From positions 23,510,310 to 23,574,309 of the forward strand of contig CM042546.1 of assembly GCA_023630585.1 (NCBI GenBank): DNA of 64,000 nt, written 5' to 3'. The notes beneath the pieces are model-generated. The model ran no database searches. It was not told where the DNA came from and saw only the letters and a list, made by a program, of their open reading frames with translations. Numbering within the stretch: position 1 is the stretch's first letter; each line of letters starts with the position of its first letter. Below, piece after piece: positions 35,101-47,800 of the stretch. Position numbers and translations under genes: made by a program. The stretch comes from Cranoglanis bouderius (Eukaryota > Chordata > Actinopteri > Siluriformes > Cranoglanididae).

Positions 35101-36844
35101 GCTGGAGGTTAATTGGCAACAGGTCAGTAACATGATTGGGTATAAAAAGAGTATCTTAGAGAGGCAGAGTCTATCAGAATTAAAGATGGGCAGAGGTTCA
35201 CCAATCTGAGAAAAACTGAGTACAATTTATGGAACAATTTCAGAATATGTTCCTCAACGTAAAATTGTGAAGACTATGAATATCTCATCATCTACAGTAC
35301 ATAATATCAAAAGAATCTGGATAAATCTCAGATGTGCAAGGGAAAAGGGTGAAAATCAATATTGCATGCTCGTGATCTTCAGGCCCTCAGCGGCACTGCA
35401 TTAAAAACAGGCATGATTCCGTAATGGAAATCACTGCATGAGCTCAGAAACACATCCAGAACTCACTGTATGTGAACACAGTTCGCCGTGCCATCCACAA
35501 ATGCTGGTTAAAGCTGTATGCAAAGAAGTCATATGTGAACATGATCCAGAAACGCTGCCGTCTTCTCTGGGCCAAAACCCATTTAAAATGGACTGAGGCA
35601 AAGTGGGAAACTGTTCTGTGGTCAGACAAATCGAAATTTGAAATTCTTTTTGGAAACCATGGACGTGTCCTCTAAACTAAAGAGGAGAGGGACCATCCGG
35701 CTTTTATCAGCGCTCAGTTCAAAAGCCTGCATCTCTGATGGTATGGGGTGCATTAGTGCCTATGGAATAGGCAGCTTGCACATCTGGAAAGGCCCCATCA
35801 ATGCTGAAAGGTATATATACAGGTTTCAGAGCAACATATGCATCCCATCTTTACTTCTGAATGACTCTGGGTATAAAAAGAGTATCTTTGAGAAGCAATC
35901 ATGTTACTGACCTGTTACCAATTAACTTAATTAGTTGCAAAATGTAGTAACACTTATTTTCCAGCCTTTTGTTGCCCCCGTCCCAATTGTTTTGAAACGT
36001 GTTGCGGCCATCAAATTCAAATTACCTTATTTTTTTCCCTTAAAATGGTACATTTCCTCAGTTTAAACATTTGATTTTTGTTTTCTATGTTCTACTGTGA
36101 ATAACATATGGGTTTATGAGATTAGCAAATCATTGCATTCTGTTTTTATTTACATTTTACACAGCGTCCCAACTTTTTGGAATTGTGGTTGTAAATAAAC
36201 ATTTTAAATTTGTTGTAGGGGTGTCCTCAAAGTTGCAGAAGTTGCCAGCAGGTTTGATAATATACGCCAGTTCACTGGAGCCTTATCTTGTCTGGGCTTT
36301 AAGTTGGTCAGTAAGGTAAGATGATAAACTTGCACAAGTCTTGCATAAGTTTAGTGTACATACCAATCAATGTGTATTTAAAATGCTAATGTTTAGTAAA
36401 CAGCAGATCAGGAGTTTGTGCAGTATGGTCTTTAATGCTTTAAGTACATCCAAGGGGTAGGTATGAAAAAAATTAACATTTTGTTAACTGGCAAATTAAA
36501 TACAGCCGACTTAAACAGAATCATGTAAAGAAAAGTGCACAATGTATAAAACAAAAAAACAAACAAACAAAAAAACTGTAGTGTGTAGCTAATGGAACAA
36601 GCTAAATGAGCATGAGTTCAGTGACTTGCTGGCTTGTACAAACATCTGAAATTGCCCAGTTCATGCACTTATATGTCAAAAAGGTGTTTAATGTTTTGAT
36701 GAATTTCTGTTGTTTGCATTCTGTCTCCAGGACACAGACAACAGCCACTTCTACTCCTTTGAGTTTCAGAAGACACACAATGTTCCAAATGATGTAAGGA
36801 AAATAGGGCTTGAACTCAAGCCTTGTTTGTACAAAAAACGGTAG
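30297..36844 (+). CDS. rrp8: rrp8, nucleolar rRNA adenine-N1 methyltransferase (complete, 7 exons)
   Basis: RRP8 (nucleomethylin) methylates N1 of an adenine in large-subunit rRNA and takes part in ribosome biogenesis and rDNA silencing. Exons: 30297-30383, 30615-30894, 30970-31726, 32160-32289, 34685-34791, 36219-36315 and 36731-36844 (TAG). Phases all agree, giving 523 residues. The start is MFAEEEWTDN. A lysine-rich disordered region follows (FKKKKKQRCKKQKK). Conserved family blocks are RQQWKNKMKNKRQCKNKF, SARFRYINELLYTS, the SAM-binding motif I ADFGCGDC (about residues 382-389), VFCLSLMGTN, GVLKVAEVASRFDNI and the C-terminus LKPCLYKKR. Exon 2 ends at a weak donor (GTAGAA), chosen because it restores the phase. 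Introns 4 and 5 carry transposons, one ending 27 bp before exon 6. Confidence 0.95.
31727..32159. other. rrp8 intron 3, nothing recognised
   Basis: About 430 bp of plain AT-rich intron ending in a T-rich tract before the exon 4 acceptor. Confidence 0.6.
33003..33340. mobile_element. MITE, 'ggatataaagtctacaca' family
   Basis: About 340 bp with inverted ends (gggatataaagtctacacac at the left, gtgtagactttatatccattg at the right) and a TA at the right flank. It is non-coding, a common type of fish Tc1-derived MITE. It lies in rrp8 intron 4. Confidence 0.8.
33341..34684. other. rrp8 intron 4, remainder; nothing recognised
   Basis: About 1.3 kb of AT-rich intron with T-runs (34313-34334). No exon, RNA gene or clear transposon seen. 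Confidence 0.5.
34863..36191 (+). mobile_element. Tc1/mariner-like element in rrp8 intron 5, 'caaccccaattcc' family
   Basis: Relative of 1329-2365. The left end is degraded (caattcttgctttgtgaaat); the right end reads ggaattgtggttg followed by TA. The plus strand keeps the HTH and first catalytic block (WAKTHLKWTEAKWETVLWSD, then KLKRRGTIRL, GMGCISAYGIGSLHIWKG). The second and third catalytic blocks are missing: after about 35835 the sequence jumps to the inverted subterminal repeat. A short phrase (gtataaaaagagtatct) occurs in both halves. Confidence 0.85.
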
Positions 36845-37222
36845 ATGCTTTGATAATAGGAATGCAGACAGGGCAGGGAGTTAAAAACAAAAGGCTACAG
36901 TCTAGTGTAACAATATATAACACATTGTGCTAATATGTTAAAAAAAAAAAAAAAGGTATTACATGTTCCCTGAATATGCTCAATTTGAGAGTTTGAAGAT
37001 TACAAAGTGAATGCATACCATTATGCTTGTATTAGTGAGTTTTGTAAATTAATTTAGTGCATGAATTTACCATTTAAATGTGTGTATATAACTGTAAAGA
37101 ATACCTATTCAGATTTTGTTTAATTATCTAAGATGTCATTCATGAAAATCATTAAACCTTTTGATTAAAAAAACGCTAAGTTGGTGTGCAGTCTTTTAAA
37201 TGTATCCCAGTATTTATAATCG
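36845..37222. other. Convergent 3' ends of rrp8 and dnhd1
   Basis: 378 bp separate the rrp8 stop codon (+) from the dnhd1 stop codon (-). ATTAAA-type signals occur on both strands here, so the two 3' UTRs may overlap. Confidence 0.5.
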
Positions 37223-38804
37223 TTACCTAAATCTATTTTTGAGTGCACTGACTAATCTAACTCGTCTCATCTTGCAAAGTACTGGGTCTAATCTTGTCAT
37301 AAGTGGAACATAAGTGACAATGTTGTCCACTGAGAGACTCCAGACTCCATCTTTACTCTGACTGTCCAGATATAGAGGACAGTTGTAGAGAGGAATAGCA
37401 CAGGAATTAGAAGGTGAACTCTGAAATGGGTTGCTGATGTTGGAGTTCCTTACGTGAGCTCTTACCCAGAGAAGAGGAAAAGGACAAGGCTTAGGTGACA
37501 TGGTGTCCTGCAGAGCTCCAAGTTGTGTATCCCACAACGCTCCATGTAGCTCCAATCCGGAAAGATAGATCCCATTTGAGGGCTTGAATTCTGCAGAACC
37601 TAGGACCTGAGGATGTACACAAGCTTTATGTTGGATGTACTATGCCATGTTTGAGCTGTTTATACTAAAAAGAAAAACGGTTATCCATAACATGGATTCA
37701 CGTCAATTCTTTCTCACATATTTAGCATATTTTATTTTAGACCAGTGAGCAAATGATTTAGTCATGTGACAGAAGTGTCCATTGTGGACGTGTGTGGATT
37801 ACTTGTGATTTAAGGTAATAAAACATCTATTGCTTTGAAAACGACTGCTCAAAACTGGTTTAGTATTGGTTAGTACTACTTTAAGATATGGTAATATACC
37901 TGAAAATGCAACGTAATGTGGCTGATATCACACTGTTTGTTGTGGACAGTCTCTCTGATGAAAGCAGCTAGAAAACCACGGGGGTTAGCAAAGGCAGATA
38001 AACAGTAGACAGGAGGTGAACCACTGTATTCTTCCAACTGATACATTTGAAGCAGGTTTGCTTGAGTCTCCAACTCTGAAATAATGGATGATGTGATGTT
38101 TGGAGAAGCAGAAAGGTCTTGGGATGGTTGAAAAGCATTTCCAAGAAGTGATGACACTATCTCTGCTAGATTTTCCCACTCTGTCTGGAGGAAAGTATGG
38201 ATGGGGCCCAGCGAGACTTTTCCCTCACCCATACCGCTGTTCTTCTTTTTCCATTCAAACTTTGTCTGTAAAGCCTGTAGTCTTTCTTGAGCCATTTTGT
38301 AGTCTGCAAGCTCTGGAAGATGCTTGTACATGCCATCATGGTGTCTGACAGCTGCAAAGCTCTCTTCGGACTCAAGAAGTAGGATTCTGAGTGTGTGACT
38401 TCTTATTTTCACTATATCACTTGTCATCTCTGCACTGAACCCCAGAAGCAGGGTATCCTTGTTATTCAGTGTGGATTCAAGGCAGTGCTGTACACTTTTC
38501 AGAATGTCCTCATCTGAAAGTAAATAAAGAGAAAGTAAGTTAAGTAAATGGTTCAAGGGTCTTTGTCTCAAGGATTTTTCCTTAAGTAAATTAGGACCTT
38601 TTCCCATTTTTGCAGGATGTTTAAAATAGTTTCTACAATAAAGTGAATACATACCAAAATGTCCTTTCATGCTGATCATTTCTGAAAGAATGTGAGGGCC
38701 GCTACCCCATGTAGATGGTGGTGGCTGTAGACAAACTCTGCACACTGCTTCCACAGCTTCCAAATCAGCGGAGTCTGACACGTGACCACCATATATCAAG
38801 TAAG
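37223..38804 (-). CDS. dnhd1: dnhd1 segment: C-terminal domain
   Basis: Exon 38655-38804 starts AYLIYGGHVSDSADLEAVEA (dynein 'NYGGRVTDDWDRR'). Exon 37900-38513 has DEDILKSVQHCLESTLNNKD onward to FANPRGFLAAFIRETVHNKQ. Exon 37223-37606 has PSNGIYLSGLELHGALWDTQ and then IPLYNCPLYLDSQSKDGVWS, the barrel found at the end of many dynein heavy chains. It ends with VSALKNRFR and TAA. The intron between 38513 and 38655 happens to be open in frame, so it can look like coding sequence. Confidence 0.88.
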
Positions 38805-41800
38805 CTGTAGGCAAATTAGCACTGTAAACTAAGGTAGGATATTTATACAACCCCTGGCAAAAAAATATGGAATCACTACATTGGAGGATGTTCACCCGGC
38901 TTTTTTACTTCGTAGCTAATAAACAAATCACAGATATGCCACAAAACAATTTTTGTTTTGTAATAGCTGAACATTCTGGCTTCATGAAAAATACCTCAAA
39001 TAAGTTAACAGAAATTATTTTAATGGCATATATTTTTTCCAGATCAAGTAGAGGAAAAAATTATGGAATCACCTAATTTGCATTTCTAAAACAAATACCA
39101 GCACAAGTCTAGAAATGCAAATTAGTTTGCAGTTAAAAGAGAGTGCTTGCAGACCTTAACCTTGGACTTTTTGAAAAGAAACATTGCCCCAACAAGAGCG
39201 TTGTCAATTGAAACAATGGAAAGAATATAAAACTCCTTTGAGAAGGAAATCCAACACGAAGTGTGGCAAAAGATGTGTGACAAAATGGGGAAGGTTATAA
39301 AAGGAGACCATACGGGTCGACCAAGGAAGACTGCAAACGTCAGGATAGAAAACTCAAAGCAATATGCCTTGAAAATATAAAATGCACAACAAAACAAGTG
39401 AAAAACAAATGGGCGGAAACAGGAGTCAATGTTTGTGTCAGAACTGTAAGAAACGAATGAAATGGGATTTACATATAGAAAAGCCAAATGAAAAGCAGCA
39501 CTAACACCTAAACAGAAGAAAACAAGGTTACAGTGGGCTAAAGAGAAGCAATGATGGAGTGTAGATGATTGGATGAAAGTGATATTCAGTGATGAATCAC
39601 GAATCTGCATTGGCCAAGGAGATGATGCTGGAAATTTATCTGGTGCTGTTCTAATGAAACATATAAAGATGACTGTCTGAAGAAAACAATCAAATTTCCA
39701 CACTCATTAATGATATGGTGCTGCATGTCAGGTAAAGGACCAGGGGAGACCTCAACAGTAAATACACAGGTGTACACTGAAATTTTCTCATTCCATCAAT
39801 AGTAAATAGGTTTGGTGGTGAAGTCATTTTTCAGGATGATCGTGCATCTTAACACAGAGCAAAGAGTGTTGAAGCTTTTCTTCAGGAAAGGCAGATCAAC
39901 TCAATGACATGGCCAGCAAACAGTCCGGATCTCAATCCCATTGAAAATTTATAGTGGAAATAATAAAAAATTGGTCCATGACAAAGCTCCATCCTGCAAA
40001 GCTGATCTGTCAACCACTATTTGGGAAAGCTGGAACCAGCTCGATGAAGAATATTGTTCTGCATTAGTGAAGTCCACGCCTCAAAGAATTCAGGCCGTCA
40101 TAAAAGACCGTCCAAAGTACTAATTTATATTTTTTTTGTTGATGATTCCATATTTTTTTCCTCAACATTGAGTGAGTCCATAATTTTTCTTCTACTTGAT
40201 CTGGAAAAAAATATTCCATTAATTACAACAATTACATTGAACTTGTTTGACGTATGTTCATGAAGCCAGAATGTTCAGATATTAAATAATTTTTTTTGTG
40301 TCATATCTGTGATTTGTTTATTTGCTACAAAGTAAAAAAAAATCTGGGCAAACATCATCTAAATGTGGTGATTCCATAATGTTTGCAAGGGGTTGTACAG
40401 ATGGGTAACAAATTAAAGGAAGACTTAGTGTTTTAGTAACGTTTTGGGCCACTAACTGCCAGAACAGCTTCAGTGTGCCTTGGCATTGATTCTTCAAGTC
40501 TCTGGAACTGTACTAGAGGATGAAGAACCTTTTTTTTTTTTTTTTTTCTTCAAAGGATATTTTAATATTTTGAAGTGAGTGCTGTCTAACATGCCAGTCT
40601 AAAGTCTCTCATAGGTAAACCAAGCCAGAAAAATGCTTCCTACAGCATTACAGAGCCACCAGATTTTCCTTTGATACTTGAATAGGAATGATGTCTTGAT
40701 TTTAAATGGATAGTGTTGTTGCTTAACAGCAAATAGCTCACATCAACTCCATTCACCATTTCCTATATTTATACATCTGATAACTTCAAAAATCTGGCCT
40801 CTAATAAACAGTATACTGGTATTAACCTGAAGTTGGAATGTACTGCCTCACATTTCTCTCATGGAAACCTGTGAAGGCATGCTTCTGCTTTATGTCCACC
40901 TGTATATCCAGTGTATTTTTACATAAGAAGTTTTTGATCAATTGTAGATCAAACCACTTTGAAATGATTATTTATTTTAAAATATTTTTAATAAAAATAT
41001 TAGTTGTGCTCATAAATTTACATACCCGTTACAGAATCTGCAAAATGTTATCATCATAAGTCAATCAAAAATAATAAGAGGGATCATTAAAATTGCATTT
41101 TGTTTTTTATTTAGTCCTGCCCTGAATAATCTATTTCACATAACAGATGTTTACATAAAGTCCACAAGACAGTAATAACTGAATTCACACAAATGAACCA
41201 GTTGAAAAGTTTATATTTGCTTGATTGTTAATACTGTGTGTTGTTACCTGGATGATCAATGACTGTGTTTATGTTTTATGATAGTTGTTCATGAGTCCCT
41301 TGTTTGTCCTGAGCAGTTAAACTGCCCACTGTTCTTCAGAAAAATCCTCCAGGTCCGGAACATTCCAGCATCTTCTGCATATTTGACCCCTTGATGGATG
41401 ATCGGTGTAAATTGTTATTATTGTTATAGATCTTTTTTTTTTTATTCATGTAGTACTGCCCTTTGGAAGCTAAATAATATATTTACATGTTTCCAAGAAG
41501 ACAAAATAATAACAATTTACACTGATCATCCTGTTCAAAAGTTTACACCCCCCTGGCTCTTAATGTATCGTGTTTCCTTTTTGAGCATCAGTGAATGTTT
41601 GCACCTTTTGTAATAGTTGTGCATGAATCCCTCAGTTGTCCTCAGTGTGAAATGATGGATCTCAACATCATACAGCCGCTGTTGGAAAGGAGTCAAAGCT
41701 GCTGGAAAGCAAAAAATATGCAGGACCTGGAGAATTTTTTTGAAGAACAGTGGGCAGTTTAACTGCTCAGGACAAACAAGGGACTCCTGAACAACTATCA

Positions 41801-44800
41801 CAAAACATAAAAACAGTCGATGATCATCCAGGTAACAACACACTGTATTAAGAATCAAGCGAATGTAAACTTTTGAACTGGTTCATTTGTGTAAATTCAG
41901 TTAGTATTGTGTCTTGTGGACTATATGTAAACAGCTGTTATATGAAATAGCTTATTCAGGTCAGTAATAATTTTTTTTTAAATGCAATTTTAATGATCTC
42001 TCTATCTCTCTCTTTTTTTTTAAAATTATTAACATTTTGCAGATTCTGCAAGGGGTATGTAAATTCATGAGCACAACTGTATAATGGAAGTAAAAGCAGT
42101 GGTACCAGCTATATATTCCAGTGCTCCAACAGGGTCATGGCACAGTTTGGCAATGCAGGCATGTGCGTCAGTCAGAGCGAGAAGGTCCTCGTAAGACCTG
42201 GGGGGGGGAAGCACAGAACTAAATGTTTGCCATGCCCTATTTTTTTTTTTTTGTTATTAATTTATTTACATTTTATAGCATTTATGAACTTCTTCACCAT
42301 TTATAAATGCTCCCATTTCCCAGATGCTTCAGTTTTTGTCTCTGCATTAAAACAGAATGAAGGATGGCAGATCGAAGAAGGGGATCCACCATGTTCATAG
42401 CTGGAGGTACTCTGGAGGTAACTTGTCTCAAAGAGGAGCACAGCTCATCTTTCAGGTCCCACTGAGAGTCAAACACCAAATGCATGGCACACATCCTAAT
42501 AAAAGCTGCAGTGGAAGTCAATTTATACACAGAAAAACAAAATTTGGTCACTTCCTGTAACTGGCAGTTTGACTAATAAATTCACATCTGAGTCTAGGTA
42601 ATTGTGGTCTACTCTAATTTAATTTTTAATGGAAGAAACATCAGATCCACATTACACTTAGCCCAATATCAAGTGGGCTGGACGGAAAAAAAATCAGTTT
42701 AGTAAACCAGTAACACATTGACATAATCTTCTTAAATGTGTTAATTTATTTACAGTGGGTATAGAAAAGAATCGCCCCCCCTTTAAAATAATCACATTTC
42801 GTTTCTTTTCAGCCTGAAATGAAGACGGACACATCTTTGTTTTATCCAGCTGTATTTACTCAGTGCAACTTATAACATCCAAGTGAAAGATATAACACCA
42901 ACATGTCAGAAAAAAATAAAAAGAAACCCAGAATCTCTGAGTTGGAAAAAGGACCCCCTTGCTTTAATTTGCCATAATTTTTTAATTACAGCCTTTAGTC
43001 TGTTGGGATATGTCTCTACTAACTTTGCACATCTAGACTTTGCAATATTTGCCCACTCTTCTTTGCAGAACTGCTCAAGTTCAGTTAAATTTGATGGTGA
43101 CAATTGGTGGGTCATTGTCATGTTGGACGGTAAACCTTCTTCCCATTGACAACTTTCTGGCAGAGGGCAGCAGATTTTCCTCAAGAATTTGACGGTATTT
43201 TGCCCCATCCATTTTCCTTCTATCCTGACAAGTGCTCCAGTCCCTGCTGCAGAGAAACACCCCATAACAGGATATTACCACCTCCATGCTTTACTGTAGG
43301 AATGGTGTTATTTGGATGGTGAGCTGTATTGGATTTCCGCCAGACACATCGTTTGGTGTTGAGGCCCAATAATTCAATTTTAGTCTCATCTGACCATAAC
43401 ACCTTTTTCCATGTGGCCTCAGAATCTTCAAGGTGCGTTTTGGCAAAGCTCAGTTGTGGGTGGCTTTTTTCTTGAAACCCTCCCATACAAGCCACATTTG
43501 TGGAGAATTTGTGATATTGTTGTCACATGCACACAATGACCACTCTGTCATAAATTCCTGCAACTGCTTCAGAGTTGCTGTAGGCCTCTTGGTATCCTCT
43601 CTGACCAGTGTCCTCCTGGCTCTTTCATCCAGTTTGGAGCGATGTCCTGATCCAGGGAGGGTCTGTATTGTACCAAATACCTTCCAAAGGTACATTGATA
43701 AAGCCTTTGACATTTTTTTGTATCCATCTCCTGACTTGTGCCTGTCCACAACTTTATCCCGGAGATCTTTTGACAGTGCCTTGCCACCCATAGTTGATTG
43801 TTTGCTTCAGTTGCACTACAAAATGCTCCAGGAAATCTCTTTTCATGCTGAGCTAATCAAAATGACCACAGCTGATCACAGTTGAAAGTCAAATGGCTTT
43901 GTGTGATATTGAGAAGTTTACAAGACAATAAGTGCCTTATTGAGTTAAGACAATAAGTGCCTTATTGAGTTTACAAGTCATTTTTAGGAGGGGGGAGATC
44001 CTTTTTTACAACTACATGATTCTGGTTATTTATTTATTTATTTATTTTTTCTGACATGTTGGTGTTATATCTTTCACTTGGATGTTATAAGTTGCACTGA
44101 GTAAATACAGCTGGATAAAACAAAAACTGTGTCCGTCTTCATTTCAGGCTGAAAAGCAACAAAATGTGATTATTTTAAAGGGGGGTGATTCTTTTCTATA
44201 CCCACTGTATTTACCTGTCCACTCCTTTTATTCAGACCAAAGGGTGCTTCATTGGACACTTTATTTCATTAATTAATTCATCAGAAATGGATTAAATTGA
44301 CTTTCTGGTCATCAGTCTGCACACAGTAATGGATAATGTTTAATGCAAATCAAAAACCAAAATCTCTTATTTAGATAATTATTTGGACCAGTGGAGGCTG
44401 GTGGTGATATTAGATGGGAAGGCTAAAATCTAATATCTATCAATAGCTCAACAATTAAACTATTATGGTTGACCAATGCACTATATCCTGAAGTTTTATT
44501 GACAAAATAATGAAAACAAACTGTAATTTGTTCTGGATAAGGGTGTTTGTTAAATGTTGTAAAGGTAAATAATACTGGGGCAAATTATTTCACACATGCT
44601 CCCAAACACACAAGATCTGGCAAAATATTTGTTGACAGCTGACCATCACACTCATATGTGCTTCTTCCCTAAACTTTTGTCACGAAGTTGGGAGCACTCA
44701 ATTGTATGTCTTTGTATGCTGTAGCATTAAGATTTCCCTTGGAACTACAGTGGGGGAAAAAAGTATTTGATCCCCTGCTGATTTTGTACGTTTGCCCACT

Positions 44801-47800
44801 GACAAAGAAATGATCAGTCTATAATTTTAATGGTAGGTGTATTTTAACAGTGAGAGACAGAATAACAACAAAAAAATCCAGAAAAACGCATTTCAAAAAA
44901 GATATAAATTGATTTGCATTTTAATGAGGGAAATAAGTATTTGATTCCCCTATCAATCAGCAAGATTTCTGACTCCCAGGTGTCTTTTACACAGGTAATG
45001 AGCTGTAACAGAGCATCTGTAACAGCTGTAACAGAGCATCTCCTAAACGGCAGGTCTTGTGGGGTGTTCCCAGTATGCAGTGGTTAGTATCTAGCAAAAG
45101 TGGTCCAAGGAAGGACAAGGGTCATGGGAATCCAAGGCTTATTGATGCACATGGCTAGCCCGTCTGGTCCAATCCCACAGAAGAGCTACTGTAGCAGAAA
45201 TTGCTGAAGAAGTTAATTCTATAATAAAAAGGTGTCAGAACACAGTGCATCACAGCTTGCTGCGTATGGGGCATTGCCTAAACATTGTTGCAGACAAAAT
45301 ATGCCCCTTCATGGCTATATCTTTCAGCAGAATAATGCGCCCAGCCACACTTCAAAAAGTGTTCAGGAACGGTTTGAGGAGCATGACAAAGAGTTCATGG
45401 TGTTGATTTGACCTCCAAATTCCTCAGATCTCAATCCGATCAAGCATCTGTGGGATGTGCTGGACAAATAAGTCCAGTCCAAACAATGGAGACCCCACCT
45501 CACAACTTACAGGACTTAAAGGATCTGCTACTAATGTCTTTGTGCCAGACACAACAGCACACCTTCAGAAGTCTTGTGCAGTCCATGCCTGAATGGGTCT
45601 GAGCTGTTTTGGTGGCACAAGGGGGACCTACACAATATTAGGCAGGTGGTTTTCATGTTAAGGCTCTGCATTTGTTGCTCTATTTTGCCCCCTAGTAGAA
45701 CAACAGAGGCTAGCTCTTTTTATTTTATGAACCTAATACTGATATTCAAATATATTAGGGTCATAATGTGTATGATAAACTTTTGGCTATTTATTAGGGT
45801 CATAGAGCTTTTTATTTCCTGAACTTTCAAATGACAGAACATATTATGCTTTTGGACCCCACTGTACATGTGAACATCTACAACTACTTTTTAAATATTG
45901 TATCAACATACACAGCTGAAGGCGCACAAAAAATCTCTTGAAATAGATTATTTCAGGACGATAAGATTGCTCATTATACCCCACCCTGTATCCTGACTTT
46001 CCAGTTTAGCAGACCTTTGATTATTCCAAGTCTCCCATGTCCCAGGCTGCTGTAAATAACACTCTTTCAGTGTACTTTGTGCCATTGTACCAGAGGGTGA
46101 GGGTACTTTGTGCCGTGTTTTTTCAAAGTGGGAAAGTTCTACCTGTTCGACCCTTTTGATGATTTCAGGTCGAACATTTCAAGACACAAGTGCTAAGAAA
46201 TTAAAAAGTTAGTGGTGTATTTAGTCCATACAGAGTCTGTGAGTTTTTAAATGACAATCATAACACAATACAAAGAATAGTAATGTAATCAGTGGAAAAA
46301 TAGTCAAATATTCCACACCTGGAATAGAAAGTGGAGCATTGCCTTTTGTTATAAACCACAGTCGAAAGTGTGGATGCACTTGATTTCCTGCACCTCCTCC
46401 AACTGGATTAAGCCCCGTATCTGCCTCAGTATTCGTCCAGTGCCCTCAGGTTTACAAAAGAAAAATAGTAAAGCATAAGTTTTGAGACAATGAAGTAAAA
46501 TTTACTGTTGGTATCACACAATTATTTTTGTTTCAGGTCAAAAAATTTCCCGCATTAATTTCCAACGGGGGGAAAAAGAAAGTACACCCTCCTTCAATAC
46601 TATGTTTTTATTTATCAGGGCCTAAATAACAACTAAACAAATAACCTCAGGTGACAACAATAACAACAATAGCTTAAGTAAATGTTTTCTGTAGGAGTTT
46701 ATCAGTCTCACATCATTTTGGAGAAATTTTGACTGACTCTTCTTTACAACATTGCTCTAGTTCATTGATGTTTGAGGGCATTCGTTTACACACAGCTCTG
46801 TTAAGATCATGCCACAGCATCTCAAAGGAGTTGAGGTCTGGACTTTGACTTGGCCATTCCAACACCTTGATTTTTTTCTTCTTTAGCCATTCAGACATCA
46901 ATTGGCTGGTGTGCTTTCCTGTTGCATGACCAAATTTCAGCCCAGCTTATGATGCTGGACAGATGGCCTCACATTTGACTCAATATTCTTTTATGAAGTG
47001 GAGTTCATAGTTGTCTCAATGACTGCAAGTTTCGCAGATCCTGTGGCTGCAAAACAAGCCCAAATTGTCACCCCTCCACCACCATGCTTGACAGTTGGTA
47101 TTTGTGTTTGTGGTGATATGCTGTGCTTGGTTTTTGCCAAACATGGTGCTGTGCATGATGACCAAACATCTCTACCTTGGTCCCATCAGTCCAATGGATA
47201 TTGTTCCAGAACGTTTGTGGTTTGTGCAGATGAAATTCTGCAAACTTAAATTGTACTGCCGTGTTCTCTTTGAAGGGTTCTCTTTGATTGAAGGGACCTT
47301 TTCCTAGCCACCCTTCCATGAAAGTAATACTTGTTCTGTCTTTTTCTGATTGTGTTGTCATGAACATAAACATTTAATGTGCATACAGAGGCCTGTAGGT
47401 CACATGATGCAGCTCTTGGGTTTTACTTTATATCTCTGAGCATTAAACGGTTTGACCTTGGACTGAATTTGCTGGGACGCCCACTCCTGGGAAGGTTGGC
47501 AGCTGTCTTCAAGGCTCTCAATTTGTAAACCTTCCTTCTCACTGTAGAATAGTGAATTTCAAATTGTTTGGAGATGGCCTAATAACCCTTCCCAGATTGA
47601 TGAGCAGTAACAGTTGCTTCTCTGGGGTCATGGCTGATGTCCTTACTTCTTAGCGTTATGTAGGCACACCTGAGTGCTCCAGAGCACCAAACTGCCAAAG
47701 GTTCTGCTTTTATAGAGGTAGTCACACTTCTTGATGCTCAAGATCTTAACTAAGACTCTTAACTAATCTTTTGCATTTCTGTAGTAACACCTGGCTGCTA

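Noticed and set aside
34649..35119. 156-codon minus-strand frame over rrp8 exon 5
   Set aside because: Its frame is antisense to a real rrp8 exon and the adjoining transposon.
38514..38654. Apparent coding continuity between two dnhd1 exons
   Set aside because: Good AG and GT borders on both sides and exact phase joining show that it is a short intron that happens to be open.
39122..39703. 193-codon open frame on the minus strand
   Set aside because: It lies opposite the plus-strand transposase of the Tc1 element at 38848-40395 and has no family resemblance.
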